In this document: positions 26,143-35,220 of the stretch, one piece after another
Numbering within the stretch: position 1 is the stretch's first letter
Layout: the number at the start of each line of letters is the position of its first letter
Source of the DNA: Lentzea alba
GTDB lineage: Bacteria > Actinomycetota > Actinomycetes > Mycobacteriales > Pseudonocardiaceae
NCBI RefSeq assembly: GCF_011067745.1
Contig: NZ_JAAMPJ010000011.1
Location: 1-64,000, forward strand
Length of the DNA: 64,000 nucleotides
Direction of reading: 5' to 3'
The notes under the pieces: generated by a model
The model's input: only the letters and a program-made list of their open reading frames with translations
Databases searched by the model: none
Told to the model about the DNA's origin: nothing
Program-made: the position numbers and the translations under genes

Positions 26143-28860
26143 ATGCCGAGACGGGAACGCCCTCTCGACGAGGGCGAGAGCGGTCTCCTGCGGTTCGCGG
26201 CGGATCTGCGCCGGCTGCGGGAGCGTGCGGGCAGCCCCACCTACCGGGAGCTGAGCCGGCGGGCGCACTACTCGGCCGCGGCGTTGTCCGAAGCGGCCGG
26301 TGGGCGGAAGTTGCCCAGCCTGGCGGTGACGAAGGCCTACGCCAAGGCTTGTGACGCCGATCCGGACGAGTGGGCGCGGCGCTGGCGTGAGGTCGCCGAG
26401 TCCGCACCGCACGCGGCCAACGACAGCCCGTACGTCGGGCTGGCGATGTTCCAGCCCGGTGACGCGTCGAAGTTCTTCGGGCGGGAGCGGTTGACGGCGG
26501 AGCTGCTGACCACGCGGAACCGGTTCACCGGGGTGTTCGGGCCGTCCGGGGTGGGCAAGTCGTCGCTGCTGCGGGCCGGGTTGATCGCCCGCACGCGGGA
26601 GCCTGTCCTGTTGTTCACGCCCGGCGCGGATCCCGTGGAGGAGTGCGCGGTCGCGCTCGCCCGGCTCACCGGACAGGACGCGGTCGAGCTCGCCGACGAG
26701 CTGAACGACCCCGAAGCGTTGCACCGCAGGCACGGGCACCTCGTGGTCGTGGACCAGTTCGAGGAGCTGTTCACGTTGTGCCGCAAGGAAGAGCTGAGGA
26801 CGTGGCTCATCTCGGCGCTCACGAGGTGCGCGAAGGTCGTGATCGGTGTGCGGGCCGACTACTACGGCCATTGCGCGCAGTACCCCGAGTTGGTCGAGGC
26901 GCTCGCCGGCAGTCAGGTCATGGTCGGCCCGATGACGCCGGACGAGCTGCGCCTCGCCATCACCGAGCCCGCCGCCGTCGTGGGCGCCAAGGTCGAGACG
27001 GCGCTGCTGGCCAGGCTGATGGCGGACGCGGTGGGGCAGGCCGCGGTGTTGCCGTTGCTGTCACACGCGCTCGCGGAGACGTGGCAGCACCGCCGCGGCA
27101 TGACGCTGACCCTGGCCGGCTACGAGGAGGTCGGCAGTCTCGAACACGCCGTCGCCCGCACCGCGCAGGAGGTCTTCGACGGCTTCGACGCACGGCAACA
27201 GGCGCAGGCGAGACGGATCCTGCTGCGGCTCGTGACCGCCGAGGACACGAAACGCCGCGCGCACCAGGACGAGCTCGAAGCCGACGAGGACGTGCTGGCG
27301 GCGCTGGCGGCGGCCCGGCTCGTCATCATCGACCGCGACGGTGTCGAGCTCGCGCACGAGGCGTTGCTGCGGAGCTGGCCGACGTTCCACGACTGGGTCG
27401 AAGAGGACCGCGAGAACATCAGGGCACAGCGCGAACTCACCGACGCCGCGCGGACCTGGGAGTCGCTCGACCGCGACCCGGGCGCGCTGTTCCGGGGCCG
27501 CCGGCTCGCCAACGTTCCCGAGGGACTGTCCTTGAACGCCGGGGAACGCGCGTTCCTGGCCGCGAGCCTGGCCGCCGAACAAGAGGTGTCGGAGAGCGCC
27601 CGAAGACGCACCCGCCGCCAGCGCCAGCTGCTCGCCGTGCTCGCGGCGCTGATCGTCGTCGCCGCCAGCACGACCGTTTTCGCCTTGCAGGCCAGCAAAA
27701 CCGCCGACGAACAACGCACCGCCGCCGCCGTCCTGAAAGCCGTGGGCGAGGCGTCGGAGCTGCGTCCCACGAACCCCGCGCTGGCCCAGCAGGTCGCGCT
27801 GGCCGCCTACCAGCTCGCGCCGTTGCCCCAGGCGCGCAACGGTTTGCGGCAGGAGGACGTGCCGTCCCAGGTGCTCCGCGAAGCCCAGTCCGAAGTGACC
27901 GCGCTCGTCGTGGGACCGACCCGGCAACAGGTCGCGACCGGTCACCGCGACGGCACGGTCGTGCTGACCGACCTCGACGACCTGCCGTCCCCGCGCACCT
28001 CGCACCAGGCCACCGAACACACCGGCGCCGTCACCGCCCTGGCGATGGACACGACCGGCGGCCTGGTCGCCTCCGCCGGTGACGACGGCGCGGTCCACGT
28101 CGTCGACGTGTCCCTCGGCAAACCCCGCGAACTGGCCGCGCTCCCCGTGCGCGCCTCCGCGATCGCCTGGCAGGGCAGCACGCTCGTCACCACCGACCAC
28201 GACGGTGCGCTGAGCTTCTGGACCGACCTCCACCTCGACCGCCCGCGCCTGCTCGTCACCACCCAACTGGGCCTGGGACCGCTGGCGGGCATGGCGTTCC
28301 GCGCCGACGGCCAGGTCCTCGCCGCCGTCACCACCGGCCACGCCGTCCACCTCGTCGACGTGAGCGACCCGCGCGACGTCAAGCTCCTGTCCCTGACCAA
28401 GCAGTTCGCCGGCGGCGCCCAGTTCGGGGGCCACGGCCTCCTCCTGACCACCGCCGACAACGCCGTGCACCTCTGGGACGTCACCGACCCGCGCGACCCG
28501 GTCCAGCGCGCCGAGATCCCGTCCGGCGGCGGCGAGGTCACCTCGGCCTGGCTCGGCGCCGAGCACGTCGCGGTGGCGACCGACGACGGCCTGGTACGCC
28601 TGTGGCAGCTCAAGGACCAGCAGGAACCGGTCGAGCAGGCGCTGCTGCGCGGGCACGCGGGGCCGGTCACGGCGGTCGGCCTCACGCCCGAGGGCGACGA
28701 GGTCGTGACCGGTGGCGCCGACCGGGCGGTGCGGTTGTGGGACGTCGACCCGCGCGACCCGGCGGTGCGGATCTGCGAGCAGGCGATTCCGCGGATGAGC
28801 CGGGAGGACTGGGGCCGGTTCTTCGGTGACCTCCGCTTCACGCCGCCGTGCCGGGACTGA
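26143..28860 (+). CDS. HTH-nSTAND NTPase with transmembrane helix and WD40 propeller (paralogue 2)
   Basis: 905 aa, collinear with its neighbours. The HTH is RFAADLRRLRERAGSPTYRE with SAAALSEAAGG. Walker A is GPSGVGKSS (about 133-141) and Walker B is LVVVDQFEELF. The transmembrane helix lies at about 494-513 after RRRTRRQR. The C-terminal propeller is the most regular of the three, with recognisable WD-type repeats (HTGAVTALAMD, VHLWDVTDPRDP, GHAGPVTAVGLTPEGDEVVT, AVRLWDVDPRDP). The C-terminus has C-x24-C enclosing SREDWGRFF. Start ATG 26143 is conserved with the MPR.ERPL start of both paralogues. Same inferred role: membrane-spanning, STAND-type switch with a cytosolic DNA-binding domain. 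Confidence 0.85.
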   Translation: MPRRERPLDEGESGLLRFAADLRRLRERAGSPTYRELSRRAHYSAAALSEAAGGRKLPSLAVTKAYAKACDADPDEWARRWREVAESAPHAANDSPYVGLAMFQPGDASKFFGRERLTAELLTTRNRFTGVFGPSGVGKSSLLRAGLIARTREPVLLFTPGADPVEECAVALARLTGQDAVELADELNDPEALHRRHGHLVVVDQFEELFTLCRKEELRTWLISALTRCAKVVIGVRADYYGHCAQYPELVEALAGSQVMVGPMTPDELRLAITEPAAVVGAKVETALLARLMADAVGQAAVLPLLSHALAETWQHRRGMTLTLAGYEEVGSLEHAVARTAQEVFDGFDARQQAQARRILLRLVTAEDTKRRAHQDELEADEDVLAALAAARLVIIDRDGVELAHEALLRSWPTFHDWVEEDRENIRAQRELTDAARTWESLDRDPGALFRGRRLANVPEGLSLNAGERAFLAASLAAEQEVSESARRRTRRQRQLLAVLAALIVVAASTTVFALQASKTADEQRTAAAVLKAVGEASELRPTNPALAQQVALAAYQLAPLPQARNGLRQEDVPSQVLREAQSEVTALVVGPTRQQVATGHRDGTVVLTDLDDLPSPRTSHQATEHTGAVTALAMDTTGGLVASAGDDGAVHVVDVSLGKPRELAALPVRASAIAWQGSTLVTTDHDGALSFWTDLHLDRPRLLVTTQLGLGPLAGMAFRADGQVLAAVTTGHAVHLVDVSDPRDVKLLSLTKQFAGGAQFGGHGLLLTTADNAVHLWDVTDPRDPVQRAEIPSGGGEVTSAWLGAEHVAVATDDGLVRLWQLKDQQEPVEQALLRGHAGPVTAVGLTPEGDEVVTGGADRAVRLWDVDPRDPAVRICEQAIPRMSREDWGRFFGDLRFTPPCRD

Positions 28861-28974
28861 GGCGCACGTCACCGCAGGTTGAACGATCACGAAGCACGCG
28901 GCCGGATGGTGGCTGCTTAGCAGGGTGTTAGACGGCGGGCGAAGCTCTGGTGGACAATCCGGCGGGGAGGCGGC

Positions 28975-31701
28975 ATGCCACGAGGGGAACGACCGCTGGG
29001 TCCGGAGGACACCGCGTTGCTGCGGTTCGCCGGTGACCTGCGGAGACTGCGCGATCAGGCGGGGAAACCGAGCTACCGCGAGCTGGCCAGGCGGGCGAAC
29101 TACTCGCCCACGGCGTTGTCCGACGCGGCCGGCGGGCGGAAGCTGCCGTCGCTCGCCCTGACGCTGGCGTTCGTCCGGGCCTGCGAGGGTGACGCCACGC
29201 CGTGGACGAAGCGCTGGCGTGAGGTGGCGGCCGAGTACTCGCTGCCGTTGCACCCGAACGCGCCGTATCCCGGCAGCGCGCCCTTCACCGAGCACGACGC
29301 GAAGAGGTTCTTCGGGCGTGAGTGCCTCGTCGAGCAGATCGTCGAGTCGGTCAAGGCCAAGCCGCTCACCGTGGTCGTCGGCCCCTCCGGATCGGGCCGC
29401 ACCTCGCTGCTCCAGGCCGGTGTCCTGCCCGCCCTCGACGACGCCGTGGTGATCACGCCCTCGCAGAACGCGCTCGAAGACCTGGCGAAAGCCCTCACCG
29501 AGGTCTTCGCCGACACGACCGCCGACCAGCTCGCCGAGGACTTCCGGCGGGACCCGGACCACCTCCGGCTGCGCCTGCGGCAGCACCGCCCCGGCCTCGT
29601 CCTGCTCGTCGACGACTTCGAGCAGGCGCTGCACCAGGACGACTTCATCGCCACCCTCACCCGGTGCCCGCGCGTGGTGCTCGCCCTCCGCGCGGACCAC
29701 CGCGCCCAATACCTCGCGAAGGGCCTGGGCGGCAACGAGATCACCATCGAGCCGATGAGCGCGGACCAGCTGCGCCGCGCGATCACCGAGCCCGCCGCCA
29801 AGATCGGCGCGACCGTCGAGACCGCGGTCATCGCGCGACTGGTCGCCGACGCCGCGAACCAGCACGCGCTGTCGTTGGTGCAGCAGGCGCTCGTCGAGAC
29901 GTGGCGGCGCAAGCGAGGCATGACGTTGTCGCTGGCGGGCTTCGAGGAGTCCGGCGGCATCGAGCACGTCGTCGCGCAGGCCGCGGAGACCTTCTACCAC
30001 GCCCTCGGCGACGACCGCGGCGATGTCCGCAGTGTCTTCCTGAGGCTCGTTTCCGTGCAGCGCAACGGAAACGTGCAACGTAGGAGCCGCAGACTGGAGG
30101 CCTGGCAGCCGCAGCTCGACCTGCTCGCCAAGGCCAGGCTGGTGACGCTCACCGAGGACGGCGCCGAGCTCACCCACGACGCGGCGCTGCGCTGGCCGCG
30201 GCTCGCCGAGTGGATCGGCGAGGAGGGCGACCTCCTGCGGACGCACCAGCAGCTCGTCACCGCGATCGAGCTGTGGGAGGCGAGCGACCGCGACCCGCTG
30301 GCGCTGTACCGGGGTGCCCGGCTGCGCAAGGCCAAGGAGCTCGGCGAGTTCCTGACGGCCCAGGAGCGCAGGTTCGTCGAGAAGAGCAGCAAACGCGAGA
30401 CGCGGCGTTCGACGGCGTTGATCGCGGTGATGGCCGTGCTGCTCGCACTGGTGCCCGGCACCGTCGTCTACGCGCTGTCCAACGAGCGCAAGCTCACCGA
30501 GGCGTACGACCGGGAGCTCGGCGGCAAGGCGATCACCGAGTCCGAGACGTTGATGGAGCAGCGCCGGCCGTACGCGGACAAGTACGCGCTGGTCGGGTAC
30601 AAGGTCAACCCGTCGCCCGAGGCGGAGAAGGTGCTGCGGCTCGCGAACGCGGTCACCCGCGGCATCCCGTTCACCGGCACGTCCAAGGACGACGCCGACG
30701 TGCTGGTCGGGCCGCGCGGCGAGATGGCCGCGGTGACCGACGAGGACGGCACCGACCGGATGTGGGGTCTCGACGAGGACCGCGCGGTGCCCGGCAAGCG
30801 GTTCGCCGACCACCACCGGGTCGTCAAGCTCGCCGAACGCCGTGCCGTCACCAAGGACAACACCGGCCGGCAGCACCTGTGGGCCGTGAACGACGCCGAC
30901 GACATCACCTACCTGGCCCCGCTGCCCGACCGGTTCCAGACGCTCGACATCAGCGCCGACGGCTCGCGGATCGTCGGCAGGATCGGTGACGCGGTCTCGG
31001 TCGGCCTCCCGACGCCGGACGCGTCCGAGCGCACGGTGCTGCTCGACCTCGCCGACCCCAGGCAGCCGCGCAAGCTGCCGGTGCCGGTGCGCGACGCCGA
31101 GACCGTGGCGCTGAGCCAGGACGGCCGTGAGCTCGCGACCGCCGTCTGGGACGCGGCGGCGGGCCTCACGACGATCGAGTTCTGGCACATCGGCGGCACC
31201 TTCGAGCGCGCCGCGCCACCGTTGCCCCAGCACGTCTACGTCCGCGGCATCACCTACAGCGGTGACGGCCGGTGGCTCGCCGTCGAGCATTCACCCGAGT
31301 CGGTCATCGAGGTGTGGCAGCGCGTGCCCAGTGGCACGCCCGTGCTGCGCGCACGGCTCGACAGCGCGTTGCGGTACGGGGCTCGTGTCACGTTCTCCTA
31401 CGACGACCGCGTGGCCGTGGTCCGCGACAACATCTTCGAAGTCCAGCGGCTCTACACCACCGGACGCCCCGCGGACCGGCTCGTGTACGTCGTCGGGCAC
31501 GGCAACTCGATGGGCGCGGTGTACCGGCCGCAGCACGACGACTTCCTCGTGCGCAGCGGGGGCCAGGATCCCGAGCTGCTGCCGTACGACCTCGACAGCG
31601 GCCGGATCATCAAGAAGATGTGTGAAAAAGACGGCGCGCGGCTCACCGACTCCGAATGGGTGAAGAGCTTCGGCGAAGTGGAGCGCGTCGACGTCTGCTG
31701 A
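28975..31701 (+). CDS. HTH-nSTAND-like protein with transmembrane helix and propeller, altered Walker motifs (paralogue 3)
   Basis: 908 aa with the same order: HTH (RFAGDLRRLRDQAGKPSYRE), nSTAND domain, transmembrane helix (about 481-500, after SSKRETRR) and a propeller ending C-x24-C with LTDSEWVKSF between. Two catalytic changes stand out. The Walker A lysine is arginine (GPSGSGRTS at about 136-144), and the Walker B region reads LVLLVDDFEQAL instead of VVDQFEE. ATP hydrolysis is therefore probably lost or weak, which would make this a regulatory or signalling-dead member. GGGGAGG upstream supports ATG 28975. It may hetero-oligomerise with paralogues 1 and 2. Confidence 0.83.
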   Translation: MPRGERPLGPEDTALLRFAGDLRRLRDQAGKPSYRELARRANYSPTALSDAAGGRKLPSLALTLAFVRACEGDATPWTKRWREVAAEYSLPLHPNAPYPGSAPFTEHDAKRFFGRECLVEQIVESVKAKPLTVVVGPSGSGRTSLLQAGVLPALDDAVVITPSQNALEDLAKALTEVFADTTADQLAEDFRRDPDHLRLRLRQHRPGLVLLVDDFEQALHQDDFIATLTRCPRVVLALRADHRAQYLAKGLGGNEITIEPMSADQLRRAITEPAAKIGATVETAVIARLVADAANQHALSLVQQALVETWRRKRGMTLSLAGFEESGGIEHVVAQAAETFYHALGDDRGDVRSVFLRLVSVQRNGNVQRRSRRLEAWQPQLDLLAKARLVTLTEDGAELTHDAALRWPRLAEWIGEEGDLLRTHQQLVTAIELWEASDRDPLALYRGARLRKAKELGEFLTAQERRFVEKSSKRETRRSTALIAVMAVLLALVPGTVVYALSNERKLTEAYDRELGGKAITESETLMEQRRPYADKYALVGYKVNPSPEAEKVLRLANAVTRGIPFTGTSKDDADVLVGPRGEMAAVTDEDGTDRMWGLDEDRAVPGKRFADHHRVVKLAERRAVTKDNTGRQHLWAVNDADDITYLAPLPDRFQTLDISADGSRIVGRIGDAVSVGLPTPDASERTVLLDLADPRQPRKLPVPVRDAETVALSQDGRELATAVWDAAAGLTTIEFWHIGGTFERAAPPLPQHVYVRGITYSGDGRWLAVEHSPESVIEVWQRVPSGTPVLRARLDSALRYGARVTFSYDDRVAVVRDNIFEVQRLYTTGRPADRLVYVVGHGNSMGAVYRPQHDDFLVRSGGQDPELLPYDLDSGRIIKKMCEKDGARLTDSEWVKSFGEVERVDVC

Positions 31702-31781
31702 ACCGCCGCGATGTGACGGAACAACGCGGAGTTGAGCAAGCACGCATTGTGAACCAGAGATCCACTCTCTAGGGTGACCGA

Positions 31782-32525
31782 GTGCGTGCGTTCACACGGG
31801 GACTCATCGGCATCGCCGGGTTCCTCGCGCTCTGGGAGCTCTTAGGACGCTCCCCCCTCATACCTGCACACGCGCTTCCGCCACCGTCTGTCGTGTTCGG
31901 AGAGCTCGTCACGCAGTTGACGTCCCCTGCCTTCATCAGTCATGTCGTGGCAACGGTCCTGGCAGTGCTGATCGCCATCGCGATCGCGATCGCCATCGCG
32001 GTGCCGAGTGGACTCGTCCTCGGCAGCGTCCCGGCGGTGCGGCACGCGACCCGCGCGATCATCGAGTTCCTGCGCCCGATCCCTTCTGTGGCACTGATTC
32101 CGCTCGCACTGGTGATGCTCGGCTTCGGACCGGAAACCAAGATCACGCTCGCCGTGTACGCGGCACTGTGGCCGATCCTGTTCAACACCATTTACGCGCT
32201 GGACGAACTGGACCCGTTGCTCGTCGAGACCGCAAGGGTTTTCGGGACCCGGCGGGTCGGTGTGCTGTTCCGGGTCGCGTTGCCCAGCGCGTTGCCGTTC
32301 GTCCTCACCGGAATCCGGCTCGCGGCGACGACGGCGCTGATCGTGATGGTGAGCGTGGAGCTCATGGCCGGCAGCCAGGTCGGCCTCGGCTACTTCATCA
32401 TGGAGGCCCGCAGCGGACCGGGCCGGATGGACCAGGTGCTGGTCGGCACCGTGGTCGCGGGCGCGATCGGCGTCCTGCTGAACAACGGTCTCGAGCGCGT
32501 CCGCCGGCGTTGGGTGGCCTGGTGA
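31782..32525 (+). CDS. ABC transporter permease (SsuC/TauC/NrtB family), first subunit
   Basis: 247 aa, about six membrane helices. The cytoplasmic EAA loop is visible as ETARVFGTRRVGVLFRVALP, which docks on the ATPase. Helix 3 contains an Ile/Ala run (LIAIAIAIAIAIAVPSG). It belongs to the family importing sulfonates, taurine, nitrate or thiamine precursors. A GTG start at 31782 is 80 bases after the third nSTAND gene. It overlaps the second permease gene by 4 bases, and the two probably form a heterodimeric channel. Substrate not predictable from sequence. Confidence 0.88.
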   Translation: MRAFTRGLIGIAGFLALWELLGRSPLIPAHALPPPSVVFGELVTQLTSPAFISHVVATVLAVLIAIAIAIAIAVPSGLVLGSVPAVRHATRAIIEFLRPIPSVALIPLALVMLGFGPETKITLAVYAALWPILFNTIYALDELDPLLVETARVFGTRRVGVLFRVALPSALPFVLTGIRLAATTALIVMVSVELMAGSQVGLGYFIMEARSGPGRMDQVLVGTVVAGAIGVLLNNGLERVRRRWVAW

Positions 32526-33289
32526 ACAAGTTCTTTCAACGGTGGACCGTGTTCGCCGGTCTGGTTGCCGTTTGGCAGTTGCTTGGCTGGCTCGCCGACG
32601 ACCCGTTCTTCCCGCCGCCTTCCGAGATCGTGACGGCCGCGTGGCAGTGGTGGGTGGTCGATCCGCGGAACTTCACCGAGCACGTCATCCCGTCGATCAC
32701 GCGGCTGCTGTCCGGCTGGGCGATCGCGTCGGTGATCGGCGTGGCGCTGGGCCTGCTGCTGGGCCGCTCGGACCGGGCGATGGAGTACGCGGGACCGCTG
32801 CTGGTGTTCCTGCGCTCGATCCCGCCGCCCGCGCTGGTGCCGGTGTTCCTGCTGCTGTTCAAGGCGGGCCAGTCGATGCAGGTCGCGACGATCGTCTTCG
32901 GCGTGATCTGGCCGGTGCTGCTCAACAGCGTGGACGGCGCCCGTTCCGTCGACGTGACCAAAGTGGACACCTCGGCGGTGTTCCGGATCCCGCGCTGGCA
33001 GTGGGTTCTCGGCGTCGTGCTGCCCGCGGCCTCGCCGAAGATCTTCGCCGGCCTGCGGGTCTCCCTGTCGCTTTCCCTGGTGCTGATGGTGATCTCCGAG
33101 CTCGTGGGCACGGACAACGGCATCGGTTCGCAACTCATGCAGGCACAGCGCGAGTTCGACTACACGCGCATGTGGGCCGGGATCGTCCTGCTGGGCGTGC
33201 TCGGGTACGGACTCAACACCGCGCTTCTCGCGGTGGAACGCAGAGCGTTGGCGTGGCAACCGAGGAGTCGGGATGAGCAACATGCTTGA
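32522..33289 (+). CDS. ABC transporter permease (SsuC/TauC/NrtB family), second subunit
   Basis: 255 aa. The N-terminal signal-anchor helix and FFPPPSEIV are family features. The binding-protein-dependent transport domain spans about 60-240, with EAA-like loop VDTSAVFRIPRWQWVLGVVLP. GTG 32522 overlaps the preceding stop. An in-frame upstream extension lies inside the first permease and is not used. The 3' end overlaps the ATPase gene by 17 bases, so the three genes are one transcription unit. Confidence 0.88.
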   Translation: MNKFFQRWTVFAGLVAVWQLLGWLADDPFFPPPSEIVTAAWQWWVVDPRNFTEHVIPSITRLLSGWAIASVIGVALGLLLGRSDRAMEYAGPLLVFLRSIPPPALVPVFLLLFKAGQSMQVATIVFGVIWPVLLNSVDGARSVDVTKVDTSAVFRIPRWQWVLGVVLPAASPKIFAGLRVSLSLSLVLMVISELVGTDNGIGSQLMQAQREFDYTRMWAGIVLLGVLGYGLNTALLAVERRALAWQPRSRDEQHA

Positions 33290-34073
33290 GGTGGCCGACC
33301 TCGGCCACACCTATGGTGACTACGAGGCCATCGGTGGCCTCACGTTCACCGTGCGCGCCGGCGAGCTGGTGTGCGTGGTGGGCCCGTCGGGATGCGGCAA
33401 GTCGACCTTGCTGCGCACGATCTCGGGGCTCATCGCGCCTTCGCGCGGTGACGTGTCCTTGAAGGGATCACACCTCGCGGTGGTGTTCCAGGACTACTCG
33501 CGTTCGTTGTTCCCCTGGCTTTCGGTGCAGGGCAACGTCGAGTTCCCGCTGCGCGGGCTGCCGCGCGCCGAACGCCGTGCTCGTGCCGCCGAGGCGCTGG
33601 AGTGGGTCGGCCTCGGTGCGGCCGCGCGCAAGCGTCCGTGGCAGCTTTCCGGTGGCATGCAGCAACGTGTGGCGATCGCGCGCGCGTTGGCGTACCGGCC
33701 GTCGTTGTTGCTGATGGACGAGCCGTTCGCCTCGGTGGACGCGCAGACCCGGTTCGAGCTGGAGGACCTGTTGCTGCGCGTGCGTCGTGAGCACGACACG
33801 ACCGTTCTCGTGGTCACGCACGACATCGACGAGTCGGTGTACCTGGGCGACCGGATCCTCGTGCTGAGCGGTTCTCCGGCGCGGCTGGTGGCGGACCTGG
33901 AGGTGCCGTTGCCCGCCGAGCGCGACCAGGTGACGACGCGGACGGACGAGGCGTTCGTGGCGCTGCGGTCCAAGGTGGCGCGGCTGCTGAACGTCGGCGG
34001 GAAGCCCGCGATGGACGTGGAGAAGTGGGCCGCGGCGGAGCGGGAATCGCTCAGCGAGACCGTCTCAACCTGA
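33273..34073 (+). CDS. ABC transporter ATP-binding protein (SsuB/TauB/NrtD family)
   Basis: 266 aa. Walker A is GPSGCGKST (about 35-43), the signature is LSGGMQQRVAIARAL, Walker B is LLLMDEPFASVD, and the H-loop is VTHDIDESV. Q-loop VVFQDYSRSLFPW is present. The C-terminal 50 residues lack a regulatory domain. It starts at ATG 33273 inside the second permease gene. No binding-protein gene precedes the operon; the lipoprotein at 36740-37750 is the likely partner. Confidence 0.92.
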   Translation: MSNMLEVADLGHTYGDYEAIGGLTFTVRAGELVCVVGPSGCGKSTLLRTISGLIAPSRGDVSLKGSHLAVVFQDYSRSLFPWLSVQGNVEFPLRGLPRAERRARAAEALEWVGLGAAARKRPWQLSGGMQQRVAIARALAYRPSLLLMDEPFASVDAQTRFELEDLLLRVRREHDTTVLVVTHDIDESVYLGDRILVLSGSPARLVADLEVPLPAERDQVTTRTDEAFVALRSKVARLLNVGGKPAMDVEKWAAAERESLSETVST

Positions 34074-34100
34074 CAGAGCGTGTTCGAAACCCTGCTCTGA

Positions 34101-34140
34101 CTGGGAAAATCTGGGAAGAACTGGGAAGAACTGGCAAAAA
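34101..34140 (+). repeat. Four direct 10-bp repeats
   Basis: CTGGGAAAAT, CTGGGAAGAA, CTGGGAAGAA and CTGGCAAAAA follow each other at 34101, 34111, 34121 and 34131, between the ATPase stop and a terminator hairpin. One helical turn per unit could suit a DNA-binding protein, but this may simply be slippage-derived sequence. Confidence 0.7.
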
Positions 34141-34153
34141 GATCTGGGCATGA

Positions 34154-34187
34154 ATCAGCCCCGGACCCGCCGTGGTCCGGGGCTGAT
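34154..34187. terminator. Terminator of the ABC transporter operon (possibly bidirectional)
   Basis: ATCAGCCCCGGACC (34154-34167) and GGTCCGGGGCTGAT (34174-34187) form a perfect 14-bp stem with a 6-base loop, between two convergent transcription units. Confidence 0.75.
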
Positions 34188-34263
34188 CTGTGTCGCACGG
34201 TGACAGTGCCGCGGGAGGGCTCCCACAAGCCAACGAGAAGCCGCCGTACGAGGTTTTGATGTG

Positions 34264-34303
34264 ACGGGCGCCCGCGCTCGGGGGCAGAGCGCAGGGCGCC
34301 CGT
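34264..34303 (-). terminator. Terminator of the IniB-like gene
   Basis: ACGGGCGCCC (34264-34273) pairs with GGGCGCCCGT (34294-34303), with an inner GCGCTC/GAGCGC stem, 8 bases beyond the stop codon of the minus-strand gene. Confidence 0.65.
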
Positions 34304-34311
34304 CATGCTTC

Positions 34312-35220
34312 TTACAGGTGGATGTCGATGTTGTTGTGGTTGCCGATGCCACCGTCGAGCAGGTCGATGCCGCCGAGCTTGACATCACCGATGACCTGAC
34401 CGAGGTCGTGGTGCACGTCGCCGACCTGCGCGACGTTCTGCACGACGTTGTCGGTCACGTTGGTCACGTGGGACACGTCGGCGACGTCCGAGACGTCCAG
34501 GTGCGCCACGTCGGCCGCGCCGATGACGTTCTTGACCAGGACGTCGGTGTCGACGTCCTTGACCAGCACGTTCGTGACGTCGTGCACGTTGCCGAGACCG
34601 TCGATGCCGTTGACGCCCGCGAGGTCGGTGACGCCCGCGAGGTCGGTGACGTTGCCGAGGAGCGCGTTGTCGGAGGCGATGTCCGTGACGTGCGAGACGT
34701 CCGGAACGTTCGGGACGACGTTGGTGACCTGCGACAGCGTGCCGTCGAGGGTGCTCGACACGTCGCCCAGGCCGGAGAAGTCGGAGACCAGCGCGGTGAG
34801 GGCGGAGGGGTTGGCGATGCTCGTGATGCCGGCGACGTCGCCCACACCGACGGGCGCGCCGACGACGCCTTCCACGTTGTCCGCGATCTGCAGGAGGCTG
34901 TTGACGGCGGGCAGCTCGTCGCCGCCGAGGACGCTGTCGAGCACGTCGACGTTCGGGACGGAGGCGGCGTCGAGGACCAGCGGCAGGATCTCGTGCACGT
35001 CGCCCGCGGTGATGTCACTGAGGCCCGCGGCCTCGAGGCAGCCCAGCGGGTCCTGCTGGAACGCCTCACGGGCGTCCAGGTCGGTCAGCAGGCCGAGGGT
35101 GAAGTCGTGCAGGGTGGTCGGCTCGGCCTGCACCGTGGTCGGGCCGGTCTCGACGGTGACCGGGGCGGCCTGCGCCGTGGTCTGGCCGGTCTGCACGGTG
35201 GTGGTCTCGGTCTGCTGCAT
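34312..35220 (-). CDS. IniB N-terminal domain protein with Val/Asp-rich repeats
   Basis: 302 aa from ATG 35220, preceded by AGGAG. Residues 1-36 are Thr/Gln-rich. Residues about 37-86 are the IniB N-terminal domain (LHDFTLGLLTDLDAREAFQQ, then LEAAGLSDITAGDVHEILPL). The remainder is built of short, imperfect D-V-x-x-V units (DVSHVTDIASD, LAGVTDLAGV, VHDVTNVLVKDVDTDVLVKN), possibly a solenoid. In mycobacteria iniB is induced by cell-wall inhibitors and neighbours the dynamin-like iniA/iniC. Those genes are not in this window. No signal peptide is evident. Function unknown. Confidence 0.8.
   Translation of the reverse strand: MQQTETTTVQTGQTTAQAAPVTVETGPTTVQAEPTTLHDFTLGLLTDLDAREAFQQDPLGCLEAAGLSDITAGDVHEILPLVLDAASVPNVDVLDSVLGGDELPAVNSLLQIADNVEGVVGAPVGVGDVAGITSIANPSALTALVSDFSGLGDVSSTLDGTLSQVTNVVPNVPDVSHVTDIASDNALLGNVTDLAGVTDLAGVNGIDGLGNVHDVTNVLVKDVDTDVLVKNVIGAADVAHLDVSDVADVSHVTNVTDNVVQNVAQVGDVHHDLGQVIGDVKLGGIDLLDGGIGNHNNIDIHL

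Noticed and set aside
27061-31290. A very long minus-strand frame (1409 codons) opposite STAND paralogues 2 and 3.
   Set aside because: It mirrors the coding strand's codon bias and has no domain; the plus-strand genes are unambiguous.
23277-31701. Avs-type anti-phage STAND nucleases.
   Set aside because: There is no nuclease, TIR or protease effector domain; the N-terminus is an HTH and a transmembrane helix precedes the propeller.
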